In this document: piece after piece, positions 27,006 to 36,209 of the stretch
Numbering within the stretch: position 1 is the first letter of the stretch
Layout of the letters: each line of letters begins with the position of its first letter
Translations under genes and position numbers: made by a program
Assembly: GCA_041398825.1 (NCBI GenBank)
Contig: JAWKTX010000004.1
Location: forward strand, 248,001-312,000
DNA: 64,000 nt
Direction: 5' to 3'
From: Planctomycetaceae bacterium
GTDB taxonomy: Bacteria; Planctomycetota; Planctomycetia; Planctomycetales; Planctomycetaceae
The notes under the pieces: generated by a model
Seen by the model: the letters and a program-made list of their open reading frames with translations, nothing else
What the model was told of the DNA's origin: nothing
Databases searched by the model: none

Positions 27006-28844
27006 CTACACAAGGCCATGAAGCGGCCCGCCTGGTGCTCCAAGTTCATCCACACGACGGCTGACTTCCGGGTCTGGCTCAAGTGCAGGAGCCATGTGCG
27101 ATTTCAATCTCGCATCGATGACCAGTGAACCCCGGCAACCCCAGTGCTTCCGCAACACAAACGAGTCAATTCCGTAGATATCTGCAGCTGGGTTCGACCG
27201 AGTGAATGTTACCCAAAGCATATTACTGAGACTGGCGGCGGTGAATTCGCTGTCGTCAACCAGCAGGATCAGCGGAAACTGATTGATGGGCGACCGGTCG
27301 TGAAAGGCCTGGCAAAAAATGGATGGCGAAACGTCTTCAGCATGGGGGGCTGCATTCCATACGGGAGCCTGAACGGCAATGACGCCGGGAAGACAAAGGC
27401 GAGGATTCCGGAATCCTTCGGGAAGTGACAAGTCATCGGGAATTTTCTCCGGTAACTGTCGACGGCACGTTCCTGCCGCTGCCATCACAAGTTTTGAACC
27501 ACTGTTAAGACCTGCACCGGAATAGTCGAGCGTGTCGATTGTTGTGCATGTTTGGAAATGCAGGTCGCGAGTCCAGTCGATTCTTTGCAGCAGGTGTATC
27601 AGAAATGCCCGAACGTCGCTGATATCCAGCGATGGGTCGTCTTCCTTTGCGATAATCATCAGATATTTGGCCAGCGACAATTGTCCCTGTCCAAGGATAG
27701 CGTTCGCGTTGGTGAGTAATTCCTGAGGCTGCCGATCGGCTGCGTAGGGAACATACCGTTCGCTACCGATTGCAAGCAGCAACGGGTGTACGCCCGAAGC
27801 ATCCACGGCATGGACAGCATGAACGCCCGGCAATACCGTCGGAATCGCCGGTCCGGTGATTTCATGAATCAACTCGCCAAACACCGTATCTTCCTGAGGT
27901 GGTCGGCCGACGACCGTGAAAGGCCAGATAGCGTCTTTGCGGTGATACACAGTGTCGACATTCACAACAGGGAAGTCATGTACAAGGCTGTAGTACCCCA
28001 GATGGTCACCAAAAGGTCCTTCGGGCATCAGATGTTCTGCGTCGATTGTCCCTGAAAGACAGAAGTCGGCTTCTGCGCAGATCATTGGGCCATTGGTCTG
28101 AGGGATCATTCGAACTGCGCGTCGCGACAACGCGCCGGCAAAGGCCACTTCAGGAATTCCATCGGGTAAAGGCATAACAGCGGCCACCGCCATTGAGGGT
28201 GGCCCCCCGACAAAGATGTTCACGCGCAGTGGTTCATTCTTTGCAATGGCAGCGGCATGATGGAAGCCGATGCTGCGATGAATCTGATAATGAAGCCCAA
28301 CCTGATTTGATGCATACTGGTTGCCGCTGATCTGCACCCGATACATCCCAAGATTTGAATGGATGTATCCGGGTCGATCAGGATGTTCGGTGTAAACTTC
28401 GGGCAGCGTGATAAACGCGCCACCATCGTCTGGCCACGATTTCATGCGAGGCAACTGATCTAATGTCGTTCTGCACTCCATCACCGGACCATTTCTTCGG
28501 GTCGCGCAGCGCATGGAAAGCAGGGTCCGCAGCACGGATGGAATTCGCAGCGGGTGACGCAACAATTCGCCGGGATCCTTTTTCAGGCGGACCAGCGTTT
28601 CCACTCCCTTCAGGGCATCTCGAAAGATAAAGCGAGCCCGATCCATCGTTCCAAAAAGGTTGCTCACCATCGGAAATCGGCAGTCACGCACATTCTCAAA
28701 AAGAATGGCCGGCCCACCGGACGCGTAGACTCGGCGATGAATTTCCGCTGCCTCCAGATTGGCGTCAATGGGATGCCGAATTCTGACCAAATGGCCCGTG
28801 CGTTCCAGGTCGGTCACGCATTCCTGTAGATTTCGGTATCCCAT
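27006..28844 (-). CDS. UbiD-family prenylated-FMN decarboxylase
   Basis: 612 residues from the ATG at 28844, chosen because GGTGGAA lies about eight bases upstream; an ATG at 28895 would add 17 residues. The family removes or adds carboxyl groups on aromatic or unsaturated acids using prenylated FMN from a UbiX partner. Seen: YRNLQECVTDLERTGHLVRI (N-terminal domain), GMYRVQISGNQYASNQVGLHYQIHRSIGFHH, INVFVGGPPSMAVAAV-like segment, and MPEGPFGDHLGYYSLVHDFPV near residue 275, the conserved active-site block. It is longer than E. coli UbiD owing to extra C-terminal residues. No UbiX gene or quinone gene is nearby, so the substrate cannot be deduced. Confidence 0.9.
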   Translation of the reverse strand: MGYRNLQECVTDLERTGHLVRIRHPIDANLEAAEIHRRVYASGGPAILFENVRDCRFPMVSNLFGTMDRARFIFRDALKGVETLVRLKKDPGELLRHPLRIPSVLRTLLSMRCATRRNGPVMECRTTLDQLPRMKSWPDDGGAFITLPEVYTEHPDRPGYIHSNLGMYRVQISGNQYASNQVGLHYQIHRSIGFHHAAAIAKNEPLRVNIFVGGPPSMAVAAVMPLPDGIPEVAFAGALSRRAVRMIPQTNGPMICAEADFCLSGTIDAEHLMPEGPFGDHLGYYSLVHDFPVVNVDTVYHRKDAIWPFTVVGRPPQEDTVFGELIHEITGPAIPTVLPGVHAVHAVDASGVHPLLLAIGSERYVPYAADRQPQELLTNANAILGQGQLSLAKYLMIIAKEDDPSLDISDVRAFLIHLLQRIDWTRDLHFQTCTTIDTLDYSGAGLNSGSKLVMAAAGTCRRQLPEKIPDDLSLPEGFRNPRLCLPGVIAVQAPVWNAAPHAEDVSPSIFCQAFHDRSPINQFPLILLVDDSEFTAASLSNMLWVTFTRSNPAADIYGIDSFVLRKHWGCRGSLVIDARLKSHMAPALEPDPEVSRRVDELGAPGGPLHGLV

Positions 28845-29056
28845 CTTCTGATTCCACCGTGATCGGTACTGGCTGTCGGACTGGAGCAATTCCACGGGTC
28901 AACCGCAAATGATGTGTGGTGTTCACCTCCAGTTGCGAAATGTATGGTAACCATTCCCAAAACGAGTACATTGCGTCCCGAAAACCCTGAATCATACGGA
29001 AAGTCAATCGGTTTTCCTGCTTCTTCAATTGTCATCATTCAACGACCTGAAGATCG

Positions 29057-29875
29057 ATGAACAAATCGAAACAAACGGAAATAACCGTCCATTCTCGAGT
29101 GACTTCGCCAATTGAGCAGAAGAGCCATCTGCGGAGGTCGTTATTGTTCGCCGAATTAGCCTCGCTGTCCTACTACGATGAAGTCATTGTCGGTCCGGTG
29201 GCCGAATCGATCGGGCTAACCAGCGTTCGATTTTTTGACCGCGATGGTGCGCAGGCCTACCTGTTGTGGAATGACACAGATTGCGTTGTGGCGTGCCGCG
29301 GCACAGAACCACACGAATGGAATGACATCAAGGCTGATGCCAACGCTGTCGCCGTCGTTACGGAAACTCTGGGAAAGGTCCACAAAGGGTTCAACGACGA
29401 GGTCAACGATCTGTGGCCGATGCTCGAAGATGCACTGGTTGCCAACCAGAAAACACTCTGGTTCTGCGGTCATTCACTGGGAGGTGCGATGGCGACCATC
29501 TGCGCGGGACGCTGCTATTTGTCCGAGATCAAGTCAACTCCGCGAGCATTGTTCACTTACGGCAGCCCGCGCGTCGGTGACAAACAGTTTGTCAACTTCG
29601 TCAAACTGGATCACAGCCGCTGGGTGAACAACAACGATATTGTGACACGTGTGCCCCCCGCCTGGATGGGTTATCGACACGCCGGTGTTGAATATTACCT
29701 GAATCGATTCGGTCGCCTCCAGAAGATCAACGGTATTCTTCGTGTCCGTGACAGGATCCGAGGTTTCCTGGGAGGACTCCTACAATTCAGGATTGACCAA
29801 TTCTCCGATCATTCCATTGACCGTTACGTGGAATACATCCTGTCAGAACTACAGGCAGAAGAGGGGGGCGCTTAG
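29057..29875 (+). CDS. Class 3 lipase-like alpha/beta hydrolase
   Basis: 272 residues of the Lipase_3 family (triacylglycerol lipase fold). Catalytic triad is readable: S140 in WFCGHSLGGAMAT, D194 in RWVNNNDIVTRVPP and H208 in GYRHAGVEYYLN. The oxyanion-side RGTE (81-84) and TYGSPRVGDKQF blocks also fit. No signal peptide or membrane segment is present, so it is probably cytoplasmic or membrane-associated rather than secreted. It is divergent from the UbiD-family gene, 212 bases away, and no partner gene is adjacent. Confidence 0.9.
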   Translation: MNKSKQTEITVHSRVTSPIEQKSHLRRSLLFAELASLSYYDEVIVGPVAESIGLTSVRFFDRDGAQAYLLWNDTDCVVACRGTEPHEWNDIKADANAVAVVTETLGKVHKGFNDEVNDLWPMLEDALVANQKTLWFCGHSLGGAMATICAGRCYLSEIKSTPRALFTYGSPRVGDKQFVNFVKLDHSRWVNNNDIVTRVPPAWMGYRHAGVEYYLNRFGRLQKINGILRVRDRIRGFLGGLLQFRIDQFSDHSIDRYVEYILSELQAEEGGA

Positions 29876-30086
29876 TGCGGACAACAGGCCGCAAACATTC
29901 CGCAGCGTCGCCCCCTCCATTTCTCAAGCCACTCGCCACAACCAGGAACTCAGTTGGATCCTTCAGCGCTGGTTGCATCATCGCAGTGTGGTTCAATCCG
30001 CTCAATCACCCCGCGGCCAACCCTTCCCGTCGTAAGCTTTGCAAAAGAGAATCCGACAGGTGTGTGAGACACTTTTTCTTCAGGCG

Positions 30087-30114
30087 ATCGATCACACGCC
30101 ATCGATCACATCGC
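30087..30114. repeat. Period-14 imperfect duplication (ATCGATCACA)
   Basis: ATCGATCACACGCC followed immediately by ATCGATCACATCGC; the first ten bases of each copy are identical (30087-30096 and 30101-30110). Confidence 0.75.
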
Positions 30115-30155
30115 TGACACATCGGATTACTATTCGAGCTTTGTTTCGACAAGAT

Positions 30156-30183
30156 GCTGACAATAGGCTGCTGACAACAGGCT
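30156..30183. repeat. 14-bp tandem duplication (GCTGACAA)
   Basis: GCTGACAATAGGCT followed immediately by GCTGACAACAGGCT, 13 of 14 bases identical, in noncoding DNA. Confidence 0.85.
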
Positions 30184-30360
30184 GCCGGAGTTTGCATTTG
30201 GTCGTGCCGTGATGGCGAGTAGACAGCAGGCACGTTGGAAAAGCGGTTTTGACGCAGGGTAGCAATGCCCGTACAATGGGCGGCCCCATCGGCCTCAACG
30301 CAGTTCCTGGCTGTCGAATGTTGTGGCCACCAGGTGCCCACCCAGAACCGGGAGATACCC

Positions 30361-30660
30361 GTGGAATTCGCCAAAGATCCAGACACCCTGCCGTTGGCCG
30401 AACGATTTCTGGTCTCACAAATGCTTGCTCGCGAACTTAGTGAGCACGTGAGGCAGACGTTTCTGCCGCGACTTTCGGCTTTGCGGCATGCTGCAAAGGA
30501 GTCTGATGTCGAAGTCGTAACGGATCAGGAAATGCATGACCGCATGAAGTCGGCAATGGAGGCCGACGACTATTCGAGTCGGCTGTTTGCCGGTCTGTTC
30601 GCGTATTTGGACAGCATCGAATCGGAAACGCGCAGTATGCTCGGCGTCGTGGAGTGGTAA
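30361..30660 (+). CDS. Small unknown helical protein
   Basis: 99 residues, starting with GTG at 30361, supported by GGGAGA six bases upstream; the in-frame codons upstream of it (from 30265) do not look coding. Sequence is charged and helical: AERFLVSQMLARELSEHVRQ, VTDQEMHDRMKSAMEADDYSS, ending SMLGVVEW. No signal, membrane segment or recognised domain. It precedes the DUF1080 gene by 39 bases on the same strand, which itself has a strong ribosome-binding site, so the two may share a transcript. Confidence 0.65.
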   Translation: MEFAKDPDTLPLAERFLVSQMLARELSEHVRQTFLPRLSALRHAAKESDVEVVTDQEMHDRMKSAMEADDYSSRLFAGLFAYLDSIESETRSMLGVVEW

Positions 30661-30699
30661 TTGATTTTTTGACAGTTTTGAACTTCAAGGGAGGCGTGG

Positions 30700-31413
30700 A
30701 TGTTTCGACAGTGTGTAAAAACCGGATTGTTCGCCGTGGCAACAGTGATCACCAGCTGTGGTGCCTTCGCAAACGACGGCTGGGTAAATCTGTTTGATGG
30801 CAAGACGCTGGATGGCTGGAAACCAGCTGTTCTGGGAAAAGCCGAGTACAGTGTTGTTGACGGGACTATCTACGGTAAGACTGTTGAAGGCAGCCCCAAT
30901 TCATTCCTGATGAGCGAGAAGGAATTTGGTGACTTCGAACTGGAATTCGAAGTCAAGGTGCATGATGAGCTGAACTCCGGCGTGCAGATTCGGTCGCGTG
31001 AAAAGACGGAAGCCGATGTTGCAGTGGATCATTCCAAAGGTGGCAACGGCCTGCATCGCTTTCATGGGCCTCAGGTTGAAATTGAAGCGAGTCCGGGGCA
31101 GGCGGGCTATATCTACGGTGAAGCCGCTGTGGTTGACGGCAAGGCAACAGGCTGGCTCTCAGAAGAGCCGAAAGATCCAAATCACTCTCATTCTTTCATG
31201 AAGAACGGTGAGTGGAACAAGTTTCGAGTTGTCGCAAAGGGGAATCACATTCAAACGTGGATCAACGGACACGAAGTCGCCAGTCTTGTCCACGAAGGAA
31301 TCTACAAGACCCACCCCAGGGGGCACATCGGTCTGCAGGTCCATGGAATACGTGCAGGGACTGGACCGTTCGATGTGGCCTGGCGCAACGTCCGTATTAA
31401 AGAACTGAAATAA
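30700..31413 (+). CDS. Secreted DUF1080 (3-keto-disaccharide hydrolase-like) protein
   Basis: 237 residues. Signal peptide MFRQCVKTGLFAVATVITSCGAFA, then a single concanavalin-like DUF1080 domain: WVNLFDGKTLDGWKP, GDFELEFEVKVHDELNSGVQIRS, GPQVEIEASPGQAGYIYGE, EWNKFRVVAKGNHIQTWINGHEVASL and HIGLQVHGI. Members of the family in Bacteroides act on 3-keto-glucosides; in planctomycetes the domain is abundant and mostly untested. GGGAGG lies six bases before the ATG. A rho-independent terminator follows at 31449, so the transcript ends here. Confidence 0.95.
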   Translation: MFRQCVKTGLFAVATVITSCGAFANDGWVNLFDGKTLDGWKPAVLGKAEYSVVDGTIYGKTVEGSPNSFLMSEKEFGDFELEFEVKVHDELNSGVQIRSREKTEADVAVDHSKGGNGLHRFHGPQVEIEASPGQAGYIYGEAAVVDGKATGWLSEEPKDPNHSHSFMKNGEWNKFRVVAKGNHIQTWINGHEVASLVHEGIYKTHPRGHIGLQVHGIRAGTGPFDVAWRNVRIKELK

Positions 31414-31448
31414 AATCTGTTGCGGGTACGTGTTCACAGAATCCTGAA

Positions 31449-31479
31449 GCCGTCTGCTACACCTGGCAGGCGGTTTTTT
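31449..31479 (+). terminator. Rho-independent terminator after the DUF1080 gene
   Basis: Nine-bp stem GCCGTCTGC/GCAGGCGGT with an 8-base loop (31458-31465), followed by six T residues (31474-31479). It is 36 bases after the stop codon. Confidence 0.9.
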
Positions 31480-31501
31480 CGTGCTGAACCGGAGAACGGG
31501 C

Positions 31502-32101
31502 ATGTTTGAGTTCGAAACGGAGGAGCTTATCACCGGGCGGAGTTCGCGGTACAGATGGACCAAGGAAGGACAACCCTTGCCATATTCTCGTGTATTACAA
31601 CTCTGGCAGCACAGCGACGCGTTCGTGGAAGTGTTTGTTCGCTCCCTGCAAGAGTCGCCATTTGAAGCATTTCGCTGGGAGACGCCGCCCATTTCCCTTG
31701 AATCAAGGAGCTGCAATTTTGAGTTTGTGCTGATCAACGCACCGGAGTTTGTTCAAAGGAAGATTGATAGCGTCAGTTTTGCTGACCACTTCAATTCCGC
31801 TGGATCTGGTGCGGAGGCCATCGCATTCCGAAATCTTCGAGGCGACGCCAGGCTGGTTGTCCCGGCGCCGCTGGTCCACGTCGATGCGTACGGTCATCTG
31901 GCTTCGTTCCTTCGCAAAGCGGCGAAAGACCAGATTCGTGAACTGTGGCGGTGTGTCGGCAGAGAAATGGAAGACAGACTGCATGACGTTTGCCCATGCC
32001 CGGTCTGGTTGAGCACTGCTGGTGGTGGGGTGGCATGGCTTCATGTTCGACTGGATTCGTCCCCGAAATACTATAGCCACGCAGCGTATCGTTCATGGTA
32101 G
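31502..32101 (+). CDS. Conserved unknown protein (DUF6940-like)
   Basis: 199 residues, cytoplasmic, no membrane segment. The ATG at 31502 follows a GGAG at about eight bases and lies only 22 bases after the upstream terminator. Characteristic segments: PYSRVLQLWQHSDAFVEVFV, AFRWETPPISLESRSCNFEFVLIN, RLVVPAPLVHVDAYGHLASFLRKA and the C-terminal VWLSTAGGGVAWLHVRLDSSPKYYSHAAYR, which I associate from memory with DUF6940. Function unknown. The Cys-Pro-Cys-Pro just before the last block is unusual. It must rely on its own promoter or on read-through. Confidence 0.8.
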   Translation: MFEFETEELITGRSSRYRWTKEGQPLPYSRVLQLWQHSDAFVEVFVRSLQESPFEAFRWETPPISLESRSCNFEFVLINAPEFVQRKIDSVSFADHFNSAGSGAEAIAFRNLRGDARLVVPAPLVHVDAYGHLASFLRKAAKDQIRELWRCVGREMEDRLHDVCPCPVWLSTAGGGVAWLHVRLDSSPKYYSHAAYRSW

Positions 32102-32418
32102 AGATAAGAAAACTAACCGGCTGCAGGCACGCAACTGGCCTCCCAAACACTATTGCGGAATCGCAACACGTCGGCGAAACCTGATCAAACATCACACCGG
32201 GAACTCCGTCCCTGGTCGGAGAAGAATTTCTACCGGTCAGAATTGGGGATCGCCGCAACGAAGAGTGGATATCCAGGTTATTCGCCCCCTATACTTCGGC
32301 TCGCCGGATTGTCAGAAATCGGGTCCGGAATCGTCTGTCCATGCGCTTGCTTCCGGATGGAAGTTGCTGATTAGTTACTGAAGAAACAATTGTTCCAATC
32401 TCAGGGTGATTCGAAATC
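32102..32418. other. Intergenic region before the large surface-protein gene
   Basis: No gene seen. The ribosome-binding site of the next gene (AGGGTGA) is at its end; no clear promoter or hairpin was found. Confidence 0.35.
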
Positions 32419-35400
32419 ATGATTCGCAGAACTCTCAATCGATTCTTCGCGGCACAGTCACTCTCTCGAGCGGCCAGAAAACGCCGCACGCCGCGCCGGT
32501 CGGAACTGCCAGTCTCAGAATCGCTCGAATGCCGTGCACTGCTGACGGGCAATGTCAATGTCATGATGGCAGGCAGTGATGTTCTGGTTTATGGCGACAG
32601 TCAGGACAATTCCATTGCGATCGTTGCAGAAGAAGGCAACGTCATCGTTCGCGGCATGGCCGGGACGACCATTAACGGCAGCGATAACGCGATGACGCTG
32701 ATCAGTGGCAGTCTTCAACTGCCGCACAGTCTGGTGGCCTCGTTGAGCAGCGGGAATGACACTGTTCGAATCGAAGGTGTATCGATCGCGAAGGATGCCG
32801 TGATCCTTCCGGGATCTGGCAGCGATCAGGTTGGCATTGTGGGATCGACCATTGGACGCAGTCTCATCGTGACGGACGTAAATGGAAACGATGCCTTGAG
32901 CATTCAAAACTCATCTATAGGCTTTGACGCCGCTATCACGCTTGCAGGCAGCACGGGGACGATTGATCTCTTTCAGTCGACGGTCAGTCACAACCTGTTC
33001 CTGGTCACTGGATCAGGTGAGGATAACATCGTGGTTGACGAGTCGAATATTGGGCGAGACCTGGTTGCTGTGACCGGCTTAGGACACGACGATCTGGCGT
33101 TGCGAAGTTCCGGCATCGGTCACCATACAACCGTCATCAGCGGGCCGGGAGCCGATACCGTCACAATTGATTCATCAGATCTGACAGGTCGATCGTGGCT
33201 GTTTCTGGAAGGCGGTGAGGATTATGTCCTGGTTCGCGGTGAATCTATCCTCTGGGATCGAATGACGGTATTCGGCGGAACATCTGCCGATATTATCGAG
33301 ATTGAACCAACGGTGGGGGTCGCGAGGCTGAAGACTCACAGTACCTATCAAACGCTTGTGCCGGATATAGTCGCAACTGTGCGAGTGGACGATTCGACAA
33401 CCGGCGTTTACGCAGTTGCCGGAGCCGTTCGCAATTCGTTTCTGAAAACGCTGACCATTGAATTGTCACAGTCATCCGTTGCTGAGGGTGCAGGTTTGGA
33501 TGCCTCCACACTGACGGTCACCCGTTCGGGAAGTACGGCACAGGATCTGGTTGTGGAGCTGGCCTCCTCGAACACGGATAAAGCGACCTTGCCGGCGACA
33601 GTCACAATTCCGGCTGGTTCGGTGTCGGCCACAATCGGCGTTTCGGCGGTGAACAACGACATCGATGACCCGGATGCTGAAGTCACACTGACTGCGTCTT
33701 CTTCCGGTTTCGTGAGTTCCACTGCTGCTCTCACAGTTACCAATGACGACACCGCGACATTATCTCTGGCCCCGGCATCCAACACACTTCCCGAGAATGC
33801 GTCGACCGATTCGCTTCAACTGACAGTCACTCGAAGCATGGCAGATCTATCCCAGCCGCTGACGGTCGACCTGAACTCTGATAACAGCAACCGATTGATT
33901 GCGCCTGCGAGCGTGACAATTGCCGCCGGCGAAACGAGCGCCGTGTTCTTTGTCAATCCGCTGGACAATCAGTTCGTAGACGGCAATGCGTCTGTCACAG
34001 TGACAGCGTCGGCCTCAGGATTCGCCACGGCAACTGCTGCGATCAGTGTTACGGATGACGATGTGGCAAGGTTATCTGCTGTGGTTGATCTGGCGTCCAT
34101 CAGCGAAGCGTCTCCGGCGCCAGCAACATTGACGATTAGTCGAAACACCGATACCACGGAGGCACTGGAAGTTTCGATTACCCTGAACGAAACCACGAGA
34201 CTATCTGCGCCATCATTGGCGACGATTGCTGCAGGTGACACGTCCGTTCAGGTGAGTCTGACGCCGATTGACAACGATGTCCAGGATGGCAATGTCAGCG
34301 TGGGAATAATGGTCTCGGCAACGGATTTCCTTTCGGCATCCACAGCCATTAGTGTTGCGGACGACGAAACTCTCAACAACGCCTTTACACTGACAACGGA
34401 TCTGAGCGAAGTCGCCGAGAGCGCTGGGGAAGGGTCACTCAAAGGTACCGTGGAGTTTAATCAGGTATCGGCTATTGATCGGACGGTTTCCCTCAACTAC
34501 TCGACTTCCGATCTTACTGGGCCGGGCTCCGTCGTTGTGCCAGCAGGCCAGACGACAGCACAGTTCGATTTATCTCCTGTTGATAATGCAACGCCAAACG
34601 GGAACATCGAGGTTACGATTACCGGCTCGACACCGAATGCGGTCAACCGGCAGACAATTGTAACATTACTGGACGATGACAATCTGACGATTACTGCTGC
34701 TGCTCAGGCCAGCTCCTCTTCGTCAACGTCAGACCTTGTGGCGTCAAATTCAACAGTGATCACGCGGCAGGACATGATCGGTATCAGTGGGATCACTGTT
34801 CCTGGCTCGGTTGTGGATATTGACACCAATGGTGATGGAAATTTTGACGACGGAACGGCTGCTGTCGGCGCTGACGGTACTTTCTCAATCGATGTCAGTC
34901 TGACTCACGATGCAACCAACCACGGTGAAAACTCGATCATCGTCCGTACGACTCTGGGTAACAAGAGCCAGACAGCCGCGGTGAATGCTCACATGGCTGT
35001 TGGAACCGTTGTCCGGTTTACATCGTCGCAGGGCACCTTTGATATCGAACTGCTCGATGATGACGCCGGCGAAACGGTCGACAACTTCCTTGCGTACGCC
35101 AATGCCAATGCCTGGGACAATCTGATTGTTCATCGAAGCGTAAGCAACTTCATCATTCAGGGAGGCGAATACACGTCCACTGGAGGTGGTGACCTATCTT
35201 TGGTGAACAATAATCCGTCGATCACGAATCAATTCAATGCAGCGAATTCAAACCTGCGAGGCACGTTGTCGATGGCCCTCATTCCCGGGAATGCTGACAG
35301 CGGCACTAATCAATGGTTCATCAACGTCAAAGACAACGCAGCACTGGATGGAGACCTGCATACGGTCTTTGGTCGCGTCATCGGTGACGGCATGGCAGTC

Positions 35401-35772
35401 GTAGACGCGATCAATGCACTTGGAACCTTCAACCTTGGTGATATTTACGATGATATTGCCCTGACGGAGGTGCCGTTGACCAGCTTTAATCCGACAAATC
35501 AGTCGCTGTCAGGCACCGTCGCGTTGACAACCAACAGTGATATTCTCGTCGGAACCGGCACGCAGTTCACGACGGAACTCCAGGTTGGAGATTCGATTCA
35601 GGCTTTCGGTCTTCTTTACTTCGTCAAGTCCATCGAATCAGACACATCATTAACCCTGACGTACACGTCCACGGTCACTGTATCTGAAATTCCGGCGAAA
35701 CGGGATGTCGCTCCTCTGGAAGATGCTTTTGTCGTCTTCAGCGACATCAGCACAATCCTGGATTTGCTTTGA
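32419..35772 (+). CDS. Large surface protein: LEPR-like N-terminus, Calx-beta-like repeats, C-terminal cyclophilin
   Basis: 1117 residues. The basic N-terminus leads to ESLECRALLTG (34-44), a variant of the planctomycete LEPRxLL signature of giant surface proteins. Residues about 45-340 form a beta-helix-like repeat (SSIGFDAAITL, SNIGRDLVAVTG). Four Calx-beta-like units follow (about 345-442, 446-546, 548-650, 652-755), each with SxxEGA/ESA, VTIPAG or TIAAGDTS, and a closing VTDDD or LLDDD. Residues 865-1018 are a cyclophilin-type prolyl isomerase: VVRFTSSQGTFDIELLDD, HRSVSNFIIQGGEY, NQWFINVKDN and LHTVFGRVIGDG. Repeats of this type bind Ca2+ or mediate adhesion; the isomerase is probably extracellular. 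Composition is rich in Ser, Thr and Val, typical of exported giants. Confidence 0.88.
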   Translation: MIRRTLNRFFAAQSLSRAARKRRTPRRSELPVSESLECRALLTGNVNVMMAGSDVLVYGDSQDNSIAIVAEEGNVIVRGMAGTTINGSDNAMTLISGSLQLPHSLVASLSSGNDTVRIEGVSIAKDAVILPGSGSDQVGIVGSTIGRSLIVTDVNGNDALSIQNSSIGFDAAITLAGSTGTIDLFQSTVSHNLFLVTGSGEDNIVVDESNIGRDLVAVTGLGHDDLALRSSGIGHHTTVISGPGADTVTIDSSDLTGRSWLFLEGGEDYVLVRGESILWDRMTVFGGTSADIIEIEPTVGVARLKTHSTYQTLVPDIVATVRVDDSTTGVYAVAGAVRNSFLKTLTIELSQSSVAEGAGLDASTLTVTRSGSTAQDLVVELASSNTDKATLPATVTIPAGSVSATIGVSAVNNDIDDPDAEVTLTASSSGFVSSTAALTVTNDDTATLSLAPASNTLPENASTDSLQLTVTRSMADLSQPLTVDLNSDNSNRLIAPASVTIAAGETSAVFFVNPLDNQFVDGNASVTVTASASGFATATAAISVTDDDVARLSAVVDLASISEASPAPATLTISRNTDTTEALEVSITLNETTRLSAPSLATIAAGDTSVQVSLTPIDNDVQDGNVSVGIMVSATDFLSASTAISVADDETLNNAFTLTTDLSEVAESAGEGSLKGTVEFNQVSAIDRTVSLNYSTSDLTGPGSVVVPAGQTTAQFDLSPVDNATPNGNIEVTITGSTPNAVNRQTIVTLLDDDNLTITAAAQASSSSSTSDLVASNSTVITRQDMIGISGITVPGSVVDIDTNGDGNFDDGTAAVGADGTFSIDVSLTHDATNHGENSIIVRTTLGNKSQTAAVNAHMAVGTVVRFTSSQGTFDIELLDDDAGETVDNFLAYANANAWDNLIVHRSVSNFIIQGGEYTSTGGGDLSLVNNNPSITNQFNAANSNLRGTLSMALIPGNADSGTNQWFINVKDNAALDGDLHTVFGRVIGDGMAVVDAINALGTFNLGDIYDDIALTEVPLTSFNPTNQSLSGTVALTTNSDILVGTGTQFTTELQVGDSIQAFGLLYFVKSIESDTSLTLTYTSTVTVSEIPAKRDVAPLEDAFVVFSDISTILDLL

Positions 35773-36209
35773 TGTCAGCTCTCCGGATCAGTTCGCTTCA
35801 TCCGCGGCTCCGCAATACTCAATAATGGTGCTGCGATGCACAAGCGATCCGTTTTGACGGACTGACTCCAGAAGGATGTTCGTTAGCAGGCAGGCGCCTG
35901 TGCTGGTGGTGGTTCCACCTGCGACACAGAAAAGCATCCTTTGCCATAATCTGCAGATTGTTATGTCCAACCCACCGGGTCAGCTTTCGACTTCGTGATG
36001 GCCGCTGTCAGGCAAACGCCGGTATTGCACAATTGCGGGCGACCGTTTGGGACAGCGTTGCGTCTGATTCAGATGCAAGTCGTCAATCAGCTTGCTCTAA
36101 TACCACTCTGGGCAAACCCAATCGCTGAAGTCATCACGCGATGCGATAGAAGTGAGAGATTTGCCTTCCCCGTATTGTTCCCACCTGAAAAGAGTACTGG
36201 AGGTTCCTG
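35773..36209. other. Intergenic region before the sialate O-acetylesterase gene
   Basis: About 437 bases with no gene that I can support; a 60-codon minus-strand open frame (35788-35970) has no ribosome-binding site or recognisable features. GGAGG at 36199-36203 is the ribosome-binding site of the next gene. Confidence 0.4.

Larger units (their letters stand above)
29876..30360. other. Intergenic region with two short tandem duplications
   Basis: No credible gene. It contains the duplications at 30087-30114 and 30156-30183 listed separately, and ends in the ribosome-binding site (GGGAGA) of the small gene at 30361. Confidence 0.5.

Noticed and set aside
35788..35970. 60-codon minus-strand open frame in the gap before the acetylesterase gene
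   Set aside because: No ribosome-binding site, no signal or domain, and composition unlike neighbouring proteins.
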